This document shows, piece by piece, positions 1-7,315 of a stretch of DNA of 18,092 nucleotides; the first letter of the stretch is position 1; each line of letters opens with the position of its first letter. The position numbers and the translations under genes are program-made. Below the pieces are notes generated by a model, which worked only from the letters and a program-made list of their open reading frames with translations, made no database searches and was not told the origin of the DNA. The stretch lies in contig CAZLLB010000044.1 in NCBI GenBank assembly GCA_964560165.1, positions 1-18,092 on the forward strand, in the 5' to 3' direction. The DNA comes from Parvibaculum sp964560165. Lineage in GTDB: Bacteria; Pseudomonadota; Alphaproteobacteria; Parvibaculales; Parvibaculaceae.

Positions 1-13
1 CACCACGAATGAA

Positions 14-1942
14 GTGGAAATAGCGCAATCGATAGAGAGGCTGATTGCATCGCCGCTCAAAGAGGGCCTGCCGCCGCTCATCATTGCCGACGCAGCCGTG
101 CCGATACGGCTGCGGGGGCGGGAAGGCCGCTATCGCATCACCCTTGAAGGTGGGGCGATCATTGACGGTGTGGCGATCGACGCGGGTGATGGATACCGAG
201 AACTGCCGGGCGTGACCGAGATCGGTTATCACGCGCTCACTTTCAATGGGCACGAAACGGTTCTGGCGGTCGCGCCGCCGCGCTGCTTCGGCATAAGCGA
301 CATCGACGCCTCGCCATCGCCGAGGCTCTGGGGCCTCGCCTCGCCGGTCTATGCGCTGCGGCGAAAGGGCGATGGCGGCATCGGCGATTTCGGCGGCTTG
401 TCCGAACACCTTGTCGCGGCGGCTGCACAAGGCGCTGATGCCTATGCGATCAATCCGGTACATGCGCTTTTCACAGCAGCGCCGGACCGCTTCAGCCCCT
501 ATGCGCCGTCGAACCGCGCGCTTCTGAACCCGCTCCATGCCGACGCGCAAATTATTGCCGATCTGGATTTAGTCGCACGCGTCGCCGGTGAATTCGCGAT
601 GGAATTCGATGAACTGGAAGCACTCGATCTGATCGACTGGCCGAGGGCGAGCCGCGCCAAATTGCGTTTTCTGCGCAAGCTATTTGACGCGTTCAGTGAA
701 GGCGGCAGGCAAGAGAAAGACTTCAACGCCTTTCGCAAGGAAGGGGGCCGAGCGCTGGAAGATCATGCTCGCTTCGAAGCCATTCAGGAGGTGCTCCTGC
801 CGCGCGACCCGTTGAACGACAACTGGCGCAACTGGCCCGAAAACTTGCGCGATCCCGATGGGCAGGCGGTGGCGGATTTTGCGGCGGCCCATGCCGACGA
901 TGTGTCGTTTTACATCTTTCTGCAATGGCTCGCGGATCGGAGCCTCGCCGCAGCGCAGAAGGCAGGCCGCGACGCGGGCATGAAGATCGGCCTGATCACC
1001 GATCTTGCCGTCGGCGCGACGGCTGATGGCAGCTACGCCTGGAGCCGCCAATCTGAAATGCTCTCCAGCCTGTCCATCGGCGCGCCGCCGGATATTTTCA
1101 ACATGCGTGGGCAATCCTGGGGCATAGCGCCTTTCTCGCCCCATGCCTTGCGCGACAGCGGCTATCACGCCTTTCTGGAGGCGCTACGGGTGACGATGAA
1201 ACATGCGGGCGGCATTCGCATCGATCACGCGATGGGCCTCGCGCGACTGTGGGTGCTGGCTGAAAATACTTCGCCGAAAGAAGGTACTTATCTCGATTAC
1301 CCGGCGTCCGATCTCTTTCGGCTGATCGCACTCGAATCCTGGCGCAATCGTACCATCGTCATCGGTGAAGACCTAGGAACGGTGCCGCCAGGATTTCGCC
1401 AGACGCTGCGCGAGAACGGTATTCTCGGCACCGAGGTCATGTGGTTTGAGCGTGACGCAAGCGGCTTTTTTTCGCCCTACATCTACTCGCTTCGCGCCAT
1501 GGCGACGACGACGACGCATGATCTGCCAACCATAGCGGGCTGGTGGCGAGGTAGCGATATTGCCGACCGCGAGGGAGCGGGCGTTCTCGACGCCGACAAC
1601 GCAGCGCGTGAAGTGGAGGCGCGCGAGAGTGACCGCGCCGCGCTGTGGCGGACATTCGTTGCTTGCGACGCGGCGGGTGAGCCTTGCCCGGCCTGGACTG
1701 ACAGTGACAGGGTAGCGGATGCCGCGAGCATCTTCGTTGCCAAGACGCCGTCGCCTCTTGTCATATTGCCGCTTGTGGATGCGCTGGCATTGCCTGAGCA
1801 AGCCAATATGCCGGGAACGGTCGATGAGTTCCCCAACTGGCGCCGGCGACTGCCCGGCACGGCGGAGGAGGTTTTAAGCGATCCCCGCTTGCGGGAACGG
1901 CTCGCGGCGCTGGCTCGAAATCGTCCGGCCAAAATCCCCTGA
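14..1942 (+). CDS. malQ: 4-alpha-glucanotransferase (amylomaltase, GH77)
   Basis: This cytoplasmic enzyme transfers alpha-1,4-glucan segments between maltodextrins and takes part in glycogen and maltodextrin turnover. The GH77 landmarks are all visible: SPYAPSNRALLNPL in the N-terminal third, the GAPPDIFNMRGQSWG segment, the nucleophile Asp404 in RIDHAMG, the acid/base Glu452 in IGEDLGTVP, and the third carboxylate Asp503 in TTTTHDLPT. The first 95 or so residues form the divergent N-terminal part seen in many proteobacterial MalQ proteins. The GTG at 14 gives 642 residues, which is normal for the family. The frame stays open to the left edge, so the true start could lie outside the window. 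A TGA at 10-12 in another frame may be the end of an upstream gene, which would suggest an operon. Alphaproteobacterial malQ often sits with glycogen or trehalose genes, but none is visible here. The function is secure; only the start is uncertain. Confidence 0.95.
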   Translation: MEIAQSIERLIASPLKEGLPPLIIADAAVPIRLRGREGRYRITLEGGAIIDGVAIDAGDGYRELPGVTEIGYHALTFNGHETVLAVAPPRCFGISDIDASPSPRLWGLASPVYALRRKGDGGIGDFGGLSEHLVAAAAQGADAYAINPVHALFTAAPDRFSPYAPSNRALLNPLHADAQIIADLDLVARVAGEFAMEFDELEALDLIDWPRASRAKLRFLRKLFDAFSEGGRQEKDFNAFRKEGGRALEDHARFEAIQEVLLPRDPLNDNWRNWPENLRDPDGQAVADFAAAHADDVSFYIFLQWLADRSLAAAQKAGRDAGMKIGLITDLAVGATADGSYAWSRQSEMLSSLSIGAPPDIFNMRGQSWGIAPFSPHALRDSGYHAFLEALRVTMKHAGGIRIDHAMGLARLWVLAENTSPKEGTYLDYPASDLFRLIALESWRNRTIVIGEDLGTVPPGFRQTLRENGILGTEVMWFERDASGFFSPYIYSLRAMATTTTHDLPTIAGWWRGSDIADREGAGVLDADNAAREVEARESDRAALWRTFVACDAAGEPCPAWTDSDRVADAASIFVAKTPSPLVILPLVDALALPEQANMPGTVDEFPNWRRRLPGTAEEVLSDPRLRERLAALARNRPAKIP

Positions 1943-1976
1943 CCAGACCGCGCCTCAAGTTCGTTCTCTCCCGGGG

Positions 1977-2345
1977 AATTACTCCCGCTTCCCGGCGTTT
2001 CTTATCTGTGTTCTGCTGGTTGTCGGCTGGGCGCTCAGCAGCCCTGTTTTTCATTATTCCGAAACCTGGCAACTGGTCATCAACACCGGAACGACGATCA
2101 TCACGTTTCTGATGGTATTCCTTATACAGAATACATAGAACAGGGGCGGTGCTGCCCTGCAGACGAAGCTTGATGAACTCATTCGCTCCTCCAGCGCCGA
2201 AGACGAGTTTATGGGCATCGAGAGCCTCGCCGACAAGGAGCTGGCTGAACTTCACGCACGTTGCGAAGCAGCCGTGAAGCGCAGTCAGGCTCTGCTGGAA
2301 AAGGCGGCGGCGGAACGGAGAACCCGGACAAGAAAATCGACCTGA
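1977..2345 (+). pseudogene. Broken low-affinity iron permease family gene (PF04120-like)
   Basis: Reading the frame that begins at 1977 gives a small membrane protein with the family's characteristic core: GWALSSPVFHYSETWQLV followed by NTGTTIITFLMVFLIQNT. A TAG codon follows at 2136-2138. The same frame then continues with NRGGAALQTKLDELIRSS and a charged C-terminal helix, ending at TGA 2343-2345. In intact relatives the stop position is glutamine (QNTQNRD), so one C-to-T change (CAG to TAG) explains the lesion. The 5' end is also defective. There is no ATG, GTG or TTG in this frame between the upstream stop at 1875 and the core, and the usual first 15-20 residues are absent. The +1-shifted frame just upstream reads FVLSRGITPAS, which may be the lost N-terminus displaced by a frameshift. 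The remnant begins immediately after malQ ends. The family assignment is from memory of the conserved core and is fairly sure. Confidence 0.8.
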
Positions 2346-2351
2346 GCGGCA

Positions 2352-2480
2352 CTATCGGCGACCGGCATCTGCCGATACGAGCCTGGCCTGCTGTTTCTGC
2401 CGCTCTCGAGCCTCCATAAGGCCGCCGATCAGGACCAGAACGACCAGCGCCATGAAGGCAATATCTGCGAGCTTCATCAT
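2352..2480 (-). CDS. Small single-span membrane protein (42 aa), unknown function
   Basis: I do not recognise a family. The predicted protein starts MMKLADIAFMALVVLVLIGG. Residues about 6-22 form one hydrophobic transmembrane helix, followed by a basic/polar tail (EARERQKQQARLVSADAGRR) that the positive-inside rule places in the cytoplasm. The start is decided by an unusually good Shine-Dalgarno, AGGAGG at 2486-2491, five bases before the ATG at 2480-2478. A longer reading from 2534 would bury that site and is rejected. The gene lies antisense to its neighbours, between the permease pseudogene and the sulfatase, with its stop 7 bp beyond the pseudogene stop. The strong ribosome binding site and the coherent helix-plus-tail layout are the evidence that it is real. 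No homology could be tested. Confidence 0.6.
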   Translation of the reverse strand: MMKLADIAFMALVVLVLIGGLMEARERQKQQARLVSADAGRR

Positions 2481-2485
2481 CGATG

Positions 2486-2491
2486 CCTCCT
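2486..2491 (-). promoter_or_regulatory. Strong ribosome binding site of the 42-aa protein
   Basis: The minus strand reads AGGAGG here, a full match to the anti-Shine-Dalgarno core, with a 5-base spacer to the ATG at 2480-2478. It is the best ribosome binding site I saw in the window and fixes the start of the small gene. Confidence 0.7.
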
Positions 2492-2661
2492 GTCTCTCGG
2501 GAGGGCAAGCCGCCGCCCGCAATGACATCGGCATCAGTCTGGTCTTTTGACCTTGAACGAGACCTGAATGGAAAATGGCAAAAATCTGGCATCGACGCTG
2601 ATTTTGACTCCGGGCATGTTATGGCTGACGCTCTCGCATCTCCAAGCATCGAAGAAAAGCC

Positions 2662-4185
2662 ATGTCCGATCAGTCCACTACCCGGAAACCTAAAAACGCC
2701 GTCGTCATTCTGCTCGATAGTCTCAATCGGCATATGCTCGGGAGTTATGGCGGCGCAGAGTTCGCAACGCCCAATCTCGATCGCTTCGCCGCGCGCGCGA
2801 CGCGCTTCACCAAGCACTACACGGGCTCCTTGCCTTGTATGCCTGCGCGGCACGACATTTTATGCGGCGCGCTGGATTTCCTGTGGAAACCATGGGGATC
2901 GGTCGAGCTGTGGGAAGACGCAATCACCTATGAGTTGCGCAAGGCTGGTGTCGTCACGCAGCTTATCTCCGACCATCCGCATCTGTTTGAAACGGGCGGC
3001 GAGAATTTTCACGTCGATTTTTCAGCCTGGGATTATCAGCGTGGCCATGAGGGCGACGCCTGGAAGACGCAGCCCGACCCAAGCTGGACGGGTGCGCCCG
3101 ATTCGTTCCGCCCCAATATGCCTTATGACAACTCGCGCGGTTACTTTCGCGGCGAAGAAGATTTTCCGGGGCCTCGCACCATGGGCGCGGCGGCGAAATG
3201 GATCGACGACAATGCGGGCCATCACGATCGCTTCATGTTGTTCGTCGATGAATTCGATCCGCATGAGCCCTTCGATACGCCCGAGCCCTATGCCTCAATG
3301 TATGACAAGGACTGGGAAGGCCCGCACATCATCTGGCCGCCTTATATGAAAGGCGCGCTGGAAAAAGGCGTGCTGACCGAGAAGCAGGCGCACCAGATTC
3401 GCGCCAGCTATGGCGGCAAGCTCACCATGATCGATCATTGGTTCGGCAAGATCATGGACGCGCTCGACCGCAAGGGGTTGTGGGAAGACACGCTGGTCAT
3501 TCTCTGCACCGACCACGGGCACTATCTCGGCGAAAAGGATATCTGGGGCAAACCCGGTGTGCCGATCTATCAAACGCTCGGCCATATTCCGCTGCTGATC
3601 GCCCATCCCGGCATCGCGCCCGGCACATGCGATGCGCTGACGACGAGTGTCGATCTTTTTGCGACGCTGGCGGATGTCTTCGGCGTCACGGTGCGCCAGC
3701 GTACGCATGGGCACTCGCTGCTGCCGCTATTGCACAAGCAGGCTTCGAGCGTCCGCGATTGGCTGCTCACCGGCGTCTGGGGCCGCGAGGTGCATTTCGT
3801 GGATGGGCGCTATAAATATGCGCGCGGGCCCAAGGCCGCCAATGCGCCGCTCACCATGCTGTCGAACCGCTGGTCCACCATGCCCACGCATCATCTAACG
3901 CGCGAGCAGGAGCTGCCCTTTCCCGATGATCGCGCCTTTCTCGATCATATGCCGGGCAGCACCATCCCGGTGATCCGTCAGGATTGGCAGGAAGGCGACA
4001 AGGTGCCGTTCTGGGCCTTCACGCGCTTCACCGGCCATCATCTTTACGATCTGGAAGAAGACGCGGGCGAGAACCGCAATCTCGCGGGCACACCCATCGA
4101 GAAAGACCTCGCCGAACGGCTGCGTGTCGCTCTTCAGGAGCTCGATGCGCCCGATAGCCAGTTCGCGCGTCTGGGTTTTGCCTAG
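2662..4185 (+). CDS. Sulfatase / alkaline-phosphatase-superfamily hydrolase, Cys type
   Basis: This is a 507-residue sulfatase-family protein that would hydrolyse a sulfate ester or related phosphonate/phosphate ester. The substrate is unknown. The N-terminal metal-site segment is NAVVILLDSLNRHMLGSYGG, with Asp19. The modification motif is Cys59-Met-Pro-Ala-Arg63, in which Cys59 would become formylglycine. The second metal-site segment is CTDHGHYLGEKD, with Asp284-His285, followed by a lysine in WGKPG. The C-terminal part contains the usual YDLEEDAGENRNLAGTP. No signal peptide is seen, so a cytoplasmic location is likely, as in the choline-sulfatase and phosphonate-monoester-hydrolase branches. 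No formylglycine-generating enzyme is encoded here. The canonical LTGR that follows CxPxR is ILCGA in this protein. The gene stands alone on its strand and its ribosome binding site is weak. Its stop shares the CTAG at 4182-4185 with the convergent lipoprotein gene. The superfamily is certain; the substrate is not. Confidence 0.9.
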   Translation: MSDQSTTRKPKNAVVILLDSLNRHMLGSYGGAEFATPNLDRFAARATRFTKHYTGSLPCMPARHDILCGALDFLWKPWGSVELWEDAITYELRKAGVVTQLISDHPHLFETGGENFHVDFSAWDYQRGHEGDAWKTQPDPSWTGAPDSFRPNMPYDNSRGYFRGEEDFPGPRTMGAAAKWIDDNAGHHDRFMLFVDEFDPHEPFDTPEPYASMYDKDWEGPHIIWPPYMKGALEKGVLTEKQAHQIRASYGGKLTMIDHWFGKIMDALDRKGLWEDTLVILCTDHGHYLGEKDIWGKPGVPIYQTLGHIPLLIAHPGIAPGTCDALTTSVDLFATLADVFGVTVRQRTHGHSLLPLLHKQASSVRDWLLTGVWGREVHFVDGRYKYARGPKAANAPLTMLSNRWSTMPTHHLTREQELPFPDDRAFLDHMPGSTIPVIRQDWQEGDKVPFWAFTRFTGHHLYDLEEDAGENRNLAGTPIEKDLAERLRVALQELDAPDSQFARLGFA

Positions 4186-4844
4186 AGCCAATCGGGCAAA
4201 TCCTGCTGCCGGAACGGCAGAGGCTCGCTGAAGAAATAGCGTCCGTCATCGCTTTTGGTGTCGTCGGGGACGATGTCGTTGGTGTTCCATGAGATGAATA
4301 GCGCCACGACCCATTGCGTTGTGTGCGAATAGCCGTAGTCGGGCCGCGCGGCGGCGAGCAGCGCGCCAGTTCGCGCGTCATAGCCGAAAGCTGCGAACTT
4401 GGCGACGCCCTGCCGCTCTTGCTTCTTGAAGAGGGCAATTTCGGGAAAGGTCAGATTGCCCGCCGCCGGAATTGGAATGTTGAATTCCGGGATGCCGACA
4501 ATGGCGCTGCTCTCGTCGATGGAAAGCGCCCCCGAACTGACCTCGACGACGGCGTCGGCCTGATCGCGGTCGAGGACGAGGCGTCCGCCGCGCCGGAGCA
4601 ATTCGGCCTTGATGGCGCTGACTGCATATTTGCCGTCGGTGCCGTCAAAATTGGATGTGTCGATATAGAGCTTCTTGTCCCGCGGCATTTGCAGCGCAAG
4701 GTTTTTCGCCGCCCTGTCGGCCGCCGTTGAAATCAGAAGTTGTTCGGTCGCGGTGCGCACCGGCGAGGAACTGCGTTCGGTCGTGCAGCCGACAAGTGCG
4801 AAAAAGGCAACGCAACCGGCAACGGCGAGTTTCTGGGTCAGCAT
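4182..4844 (-). CDS. Putative lipoprotein, DUF6655-like
   Basis: This 220-residue protein has a lipoprotein signal: a short basic start (MLTQK), a hydrophobic core and the lipobox LVGC, with Cys20 as the lipidated residue. After it comes TTERSSSPVRTATEQLLISTAADRAAKNLAL, which resembles the conserved opening of the DUF6655 family as I remember it. That family name is from memory and is less sure than the lipoprotein call. The rest is a mixed alpha/beta domain (KKLYIDTSNFDGTDGKYAVSAI and following), then a conserved FPEIALFKKQERQGVAKFAAFGYDARTG stretch. It is probably anchored in the outer or inner membrane facing the periplasm. The start ATG at 4844 has GGAG at 4850-4853 with a 5-base spacer. 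A GATAAT-like -10 is visible at 4867-4862 without a clear -35. Its molecular role is unknown. Confidence 0.85.
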   Translation of the reverse strand: MLTQKLAVAGCVAFFALVGCTTERSSSPVRTATEQLLISTAADRAAKNLALQMPRDKKLYIDTSNFDGTDGKYAVSAIKAELLRRGGRLVLDRDQADAVVEVSSGALSIDESSAIVGIPEFNIPIPAAGNLTFPEIALFKKQERQGVAKFAAFGYDARTGALLAAARPDYGYSHTTQWVVALFISWNTNDIVPDDTKSDDGRYFFSEPLPFRQQDLPDWL

Positions 4845-5011
4845 GAAGTCTCCGGCCGCACATTATCCCCGCCCGATCGCGATTCTAGGGATTCCGTCCG
4901 CGAGTACAAACGCAGCGGCGCTCTTTGAGGCAAGTAATCCTCAGTCCTCCCAAACCGCTGAAACTATGCCCGTGAATTGGCGCATCAGCGCGGCAAAGCG
5001 AGGACAGAAAT

Positions 5012-5281
5012 ATGGCGACGATCTTGAACGGTGTGACGGCGAATGGCAGCTCTGCTCTCATCGAGTGGACAGGCGGAACGGGGACGTTTTGGGCATGGGG
5101 CACGTTTGGCGGCGCGACGGTGACGCTGGAAGCAAGTCCCGACGGTGCGCATTGGATCGCGGTCGGCTCTGCGGTGTCCTTCATAGAGGACGGCATAGGT
5201 GCTTTTTCGCTGTCGCCGTGCAAGCTGCGTGCGACGGTCTCGGGCGCGACAGGCAGCACGAATATATTCGCCTCTGCCTGA
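5012..5281 (+). CDS. Small beta-rich protein, phage-structural-like (89 aa)
   Basis: The protein has no signal peptide or membrane segment. Its Gly/Ala/Thr-rich alternating pattern, with TFGGATVTLEASPDGAHWIAVG in the middle and LRATVSGATGSTNI near the end, looks like the small beta-sandwich proteins often found among tail, capsid or decoration genes of phages. This is pattern recognition, not a database match. The ATG at 5012 is preceded by GAGG at 5000-5003 with an 8-base spacer. The gene is divergent from the lipoprotein gene across a 167-bp intergenic region and is followed 9 bp later by a perfect 13-bp hairpin. No other phage genes are nearby, so it may be a domesticated or isolated remnant, or an ordinary host protein of similar fold. 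Confidence 0.72.
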   Translation: MATILNGVTANGSSALIEWTGGTGTFWAWGTFGGATVTLEASPDGAHWIAVGSAVSFIEDGIGAFSLSPCKLRATVSGATGSTNIFASA

Positions 5282-5289
5282 GGCTGGTT

Positions 5290-5326
5290 CTTCGCGCCGC
5301 CACCGGAGTATGATGGCGGCGCGAAG
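5290..5326. terminator. Perfect 13-bp inverted repeat (hairpin)
   Basis: The left arm CTTCGCGCCGCCA (5290-5302) is exactly complementary to TGGCGGCGCGAAG (5314-5326), with an 11-base loop. It starts 9 bases after the stop of the 89-aa gene and ends 18 bases before the GTG of the 44-aa gene. There is no T-tract on either side, so it is not a classical intrinsic terminator. It could be a Rho-assisted terminator, an RNA processing or stability element, or a protein-binding site. Confidence 0.6.
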
Positions 5327-5344
5327 GCAAAAGCGGGGGCTTCA

Positions 5345-5479
5345 GTGCAAGGTGTATTGATCGTGATTGGCGGCGTTTTTCTCGCCGCGATGTTCCTCGT
5401 GCTCTATGTCCGCGCGAGTGTGGCCGAGCGGCGCGCCGAAGAGCTGCAAAAGGAACTGGACGAATTGCGTCGCAGCTAG
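5345..5479 (+). CDS. Small membrane protein with helical tail (44 aa)
   Basis: A GTG start at 5345 gives MQGVLIVIGGVFLAAMFLVL and onwards. One transmembrane helix spans residues about 4-22, followed by a charged helix (VRASVAERRAEELQKELDELRRS) with heptad-like leucines that could form a coiled coil. A G-rich GGGGG at 5335-5339, five bases upstream, may serve as ribosome binding site but is weak. The coding case rests on the coherent membrane-helix plus amphipathic-tail design. A further point is that the stop codon exactly shares a CTAG (5476-5479) with the stop of the convergent desaturase gene. It lies in the same frame as the upstream 89-aa gene, so a fusion by stop readthrough is possible but not needed. 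The function is unknown. Confidence 0.58.
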   Translation: MQGVLIVIGGVFLAAMFLVLYVRASVAERRAEELQKELDELRRS

Positions 5480-6360
5480 ATCTCTATGATCCGCGAGCCG
5501 TCCGCCTCGATATGGGGACGAATATCGTCAAAGAGCTTGCCCTGCCGGTAGAAGGGCACTCGCGGAAACGCGTGATGGACAAGATGATAAGACTGCCACA
5601 GATCAAACGGGCGCAGCAGCGCGCCTTTGATACCGTGAAACACATAAGTCGTGCTGTTGTCGGTTCGCCCTTTGCCAGCGCGCGGGAAATGTGGAAACCA
5701 GACGAACATCATGCCCATCAGAAAAATATTCATGTATCCGGCAAGCGGCCACAGCACGAGCATCTTGTAGTTGCCGGTTGTCGCCCATAACCCCGCGCTG
5801 ATGGTGAGCGAAATCACCCAGGTCATCACGATCCAGAAAAAAGCAAAGCGTCCGCCGCGCACTTTGTCATAGGCGCGAGAGTGGACGTAGAAATAGAGAT
5901 AGTGCTGGGGGATCGTCGCGGCGCGGAACACGACGGCAAAAGGATTGGTACCCTTGACCCATTCGTCCGGATCCAGCTCACCATTATTGACATGAGCGTG
6001 ATGCCAGACATGCAGATCGCCCCAGCCGCGATAGGGAACGAGATTGATCGAGCCGCAGAGCCAGCCTAGCGCCGTGTTGAGCCAAGCGGAACGGCCGTGC
6101 CCGATATTGCCGTGCGAGGCTTCGTGCATCGTCGCGAAGATGAAGAACATGAAATACATATTGGCGAGAAACGAGAGCCATAGCGGCGCGCGCCCGGTCC
6201 ATCCGGCCCATGTCGATACGGCGATCACCGAAAGGCCAAATATGGTCCAGGCGATCGTTGTCCAGTCGATGCCGGTCTTCACATGACGACGCGCGATCTC
6301 GACCGCCTTGGCGGGCGAGAGGGACTCGGTGCGCTCGCCGATTGGCGTGACAGCGTTCAT
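5476..6360 (-). CDS. Fatty acid desaturase / hydroxylase family membrane di-iron protein
   Basis: This is a 294-residue integral membrane di-iron oxygenase of the FA_desaturase family (PF00487). The three histidine boxes are intact: HEASH (His79, His83), HVWHHAH (His117, His120, His121) and HLVHH (His259, His262, His263). Hydrophobic spans surround residues about 36-54, 58-77, 93-106, 173-194 and 199-222. The second box, with HHAHVNNGELDPDEW, resembles both acyl-lipid desaturases and CrtR-type beta-carotene hydroxylases, so the substrate cannot be fixed. The start at 6360 is preferred over 6402 because GAGG at 6370-6373 sits 9 bases upstream of it, while the longer form has no ribosome binding site. 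It lies 86 bp downstream of an SDR gene on the same strand, and the two may be co-transcribed. Confidence 0.9.
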   Translation of the reverse strand: MNAVTPIGERTESLSPAKAVEIARRHVKTGIDWTTIAWTIFGLSVIAVSTWAGWTGRAPLWLSFLANMYFMFFIFATMHEASHGNIGHGRSAWLNTALGWLCGSINLVPYRGWGDLHVWHHAHVNNGELDPDEWVKGTNPFAVVFRAATIPQHYLYFYVHSRAYDKVRGGRFAFFWIVMTWVISLTISAGLWATTGNYKMLVLWPLAGYMNIFLMGMMFVWFPHFPRAGKGRTDNSTTYVFHGIKGALLRPFDLWQSYHLVHHAFPRVPFYRQGKLFDDIRPHIEADGSRIIEI

Positions 6361-6446
6361 CGCGTGAAGCCTCGTCCGCTCGCGTGGAATATGCCGCTGC
6401 AATCTAGTCCGAAAGCGGCATATTTGCCAATCGAGGCGGGCACCGC

Positions 6447-7232
6447 TTAGCGCTTGCCCGAAAACGGATGGGTGCTCGACAGCCCGCCATCGACGGCCAT
6501 CGCCTGTCCGTTGACATAGGAGGCATCGTCGCTGGCGAGAAACAGCGCCATCTGGGCGATTTCTTCGGGTACGCCATTGCGCTTCAGCGGATTGAGCTGG
6601 CCGATCTTGCCCTCGGTGCCGCGCGCCCGTGCGCCGTCGAAAATCGGCTTGGTCATGCCGGTTTCGATGAGGCCGGGGCAGATCGCATTGACGCGGACGC
6701 CGGTGCCGTAAAAGGCATTCGCCGTCGTCTGCACAAGGCTGATGACGCCTGCCTTGCTGGCGCTATAGGGCGAGCCGCCCGCATTGGCTCGCAGGCCCGC
6801 GACCGAGGCCGTGCAGACGATGGAGCCGTGACCCTGTTTGATCATGTGGGGGCTGGCATGTTTGATCGCGAGGAACGGGCCGATAAGGTTGATGCGCAGG
6901 ATTTCGGTCCAGTAATCCACCGTTTGTTCATGGAAGGGCACCATGCCGCCACTGATGCCGGCATTGGCATAGACGACGTCGAGCCCGCCATATTCCTTCA
7001 GGCAATGGTCGATCATGCCTTTGACCGCAACCTCGTCGCCCGCGTCGGCTGCAATCGAGGTGACGGCGCCGCCATTGGCGCGGATCATCGCCGCCGTTTC
7101 ATCGACCGCGTCTTCGACCCGGTCAACCGCCACGACCTGCGCGCCTTCAAGCGCGAAGAGAACGGCGCTGGCCCGTCCGATGCCGCTGCCCGCACCTGTC
7201 ACGATGGCGCGCTTGCCTGAAAGTCTTCCCAT
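6447..7232 (-). CDS. Short-chain dehydrogenase/reductase, NAD-dependent classical type
   Basis: The 261-residue protein is a classical SDR. The dinucleotide-binding motif TGAGSGIG covers residues 12-19, and Asp37 at the end of beta-strand 2 favours NAD(H) over NADP(H). The structural NAG motif is at 90-92. The catalytic tetrad is complete: Asn115, Ser143, Tyr156 and Lys160 (YSASK). The end, SYVNGQAMAVDGG, is the typical SDR C-terminal signature. The substrate is an unknown alcohol or ketone. The ATG at 7232 is preceded by GGGGAA about 5 bases away. The desaturase gene follows in the same direction, so the pair might act on one lipid-like or isoprenoid substrate, but that is only an inference from position. 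Confidence 0.92.
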   Translation of the reverse strand: MGRLSGKRAIVTGAGSGIGRASAVLFALEGAQVVAVDRVEDAVDETAAMIRANGGAVTSIAADAGDEVAVKGMIDHCLKEYGGLDVVYANAGISGGMVPFHEQTVDYWTEILRINLIGPFLAIKHASPHMIKQGHGSIVCTASVAGLRANAGGSPYSASKAGVISLVQTTANAFYGTGVRVNAICPGLIETGMTKPIFDGARARGTEGKIGQLNPLKRNGVPEEIAQMALFLASDDASYVNGQAMAVDGGLSSTHPFSGKR

Positions 7233-7315
7233 GTCTGTTCCCCACGAATCGAATGAAATCTGTTTGACGTGACTTTAAGGCGTTGAAACCGCCGGGAACA
7301 GATGCCCGCCGCCGT

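Noticed and set aside
2483..3349. 288-codon frame overlapping the sulfatase in another frame
   Set aside because: Its sequence is Ser/Arg/Thr-rich shadow translation. The sulfatase frame contains all the catalytic motifs.
4675..5313. 212-codon plus-strand frame through the lipoprotein start and the 89-aa gene
   Set aside because: It overlaps the lipoprotein signal region antisense and the 89-aa gene out of frame. No ribosome binding site is seen, and composition is shadow-like.
7234..7303. 9-bp inverted repeat TCTGTTCCC / GGGAACAGA flanking the SDR upstream region
   Set aside because: The arms are about 58 bases apart and one overlaps the SDR ribosome binding site. This is likely chance, and no supporting promoter structure was found.
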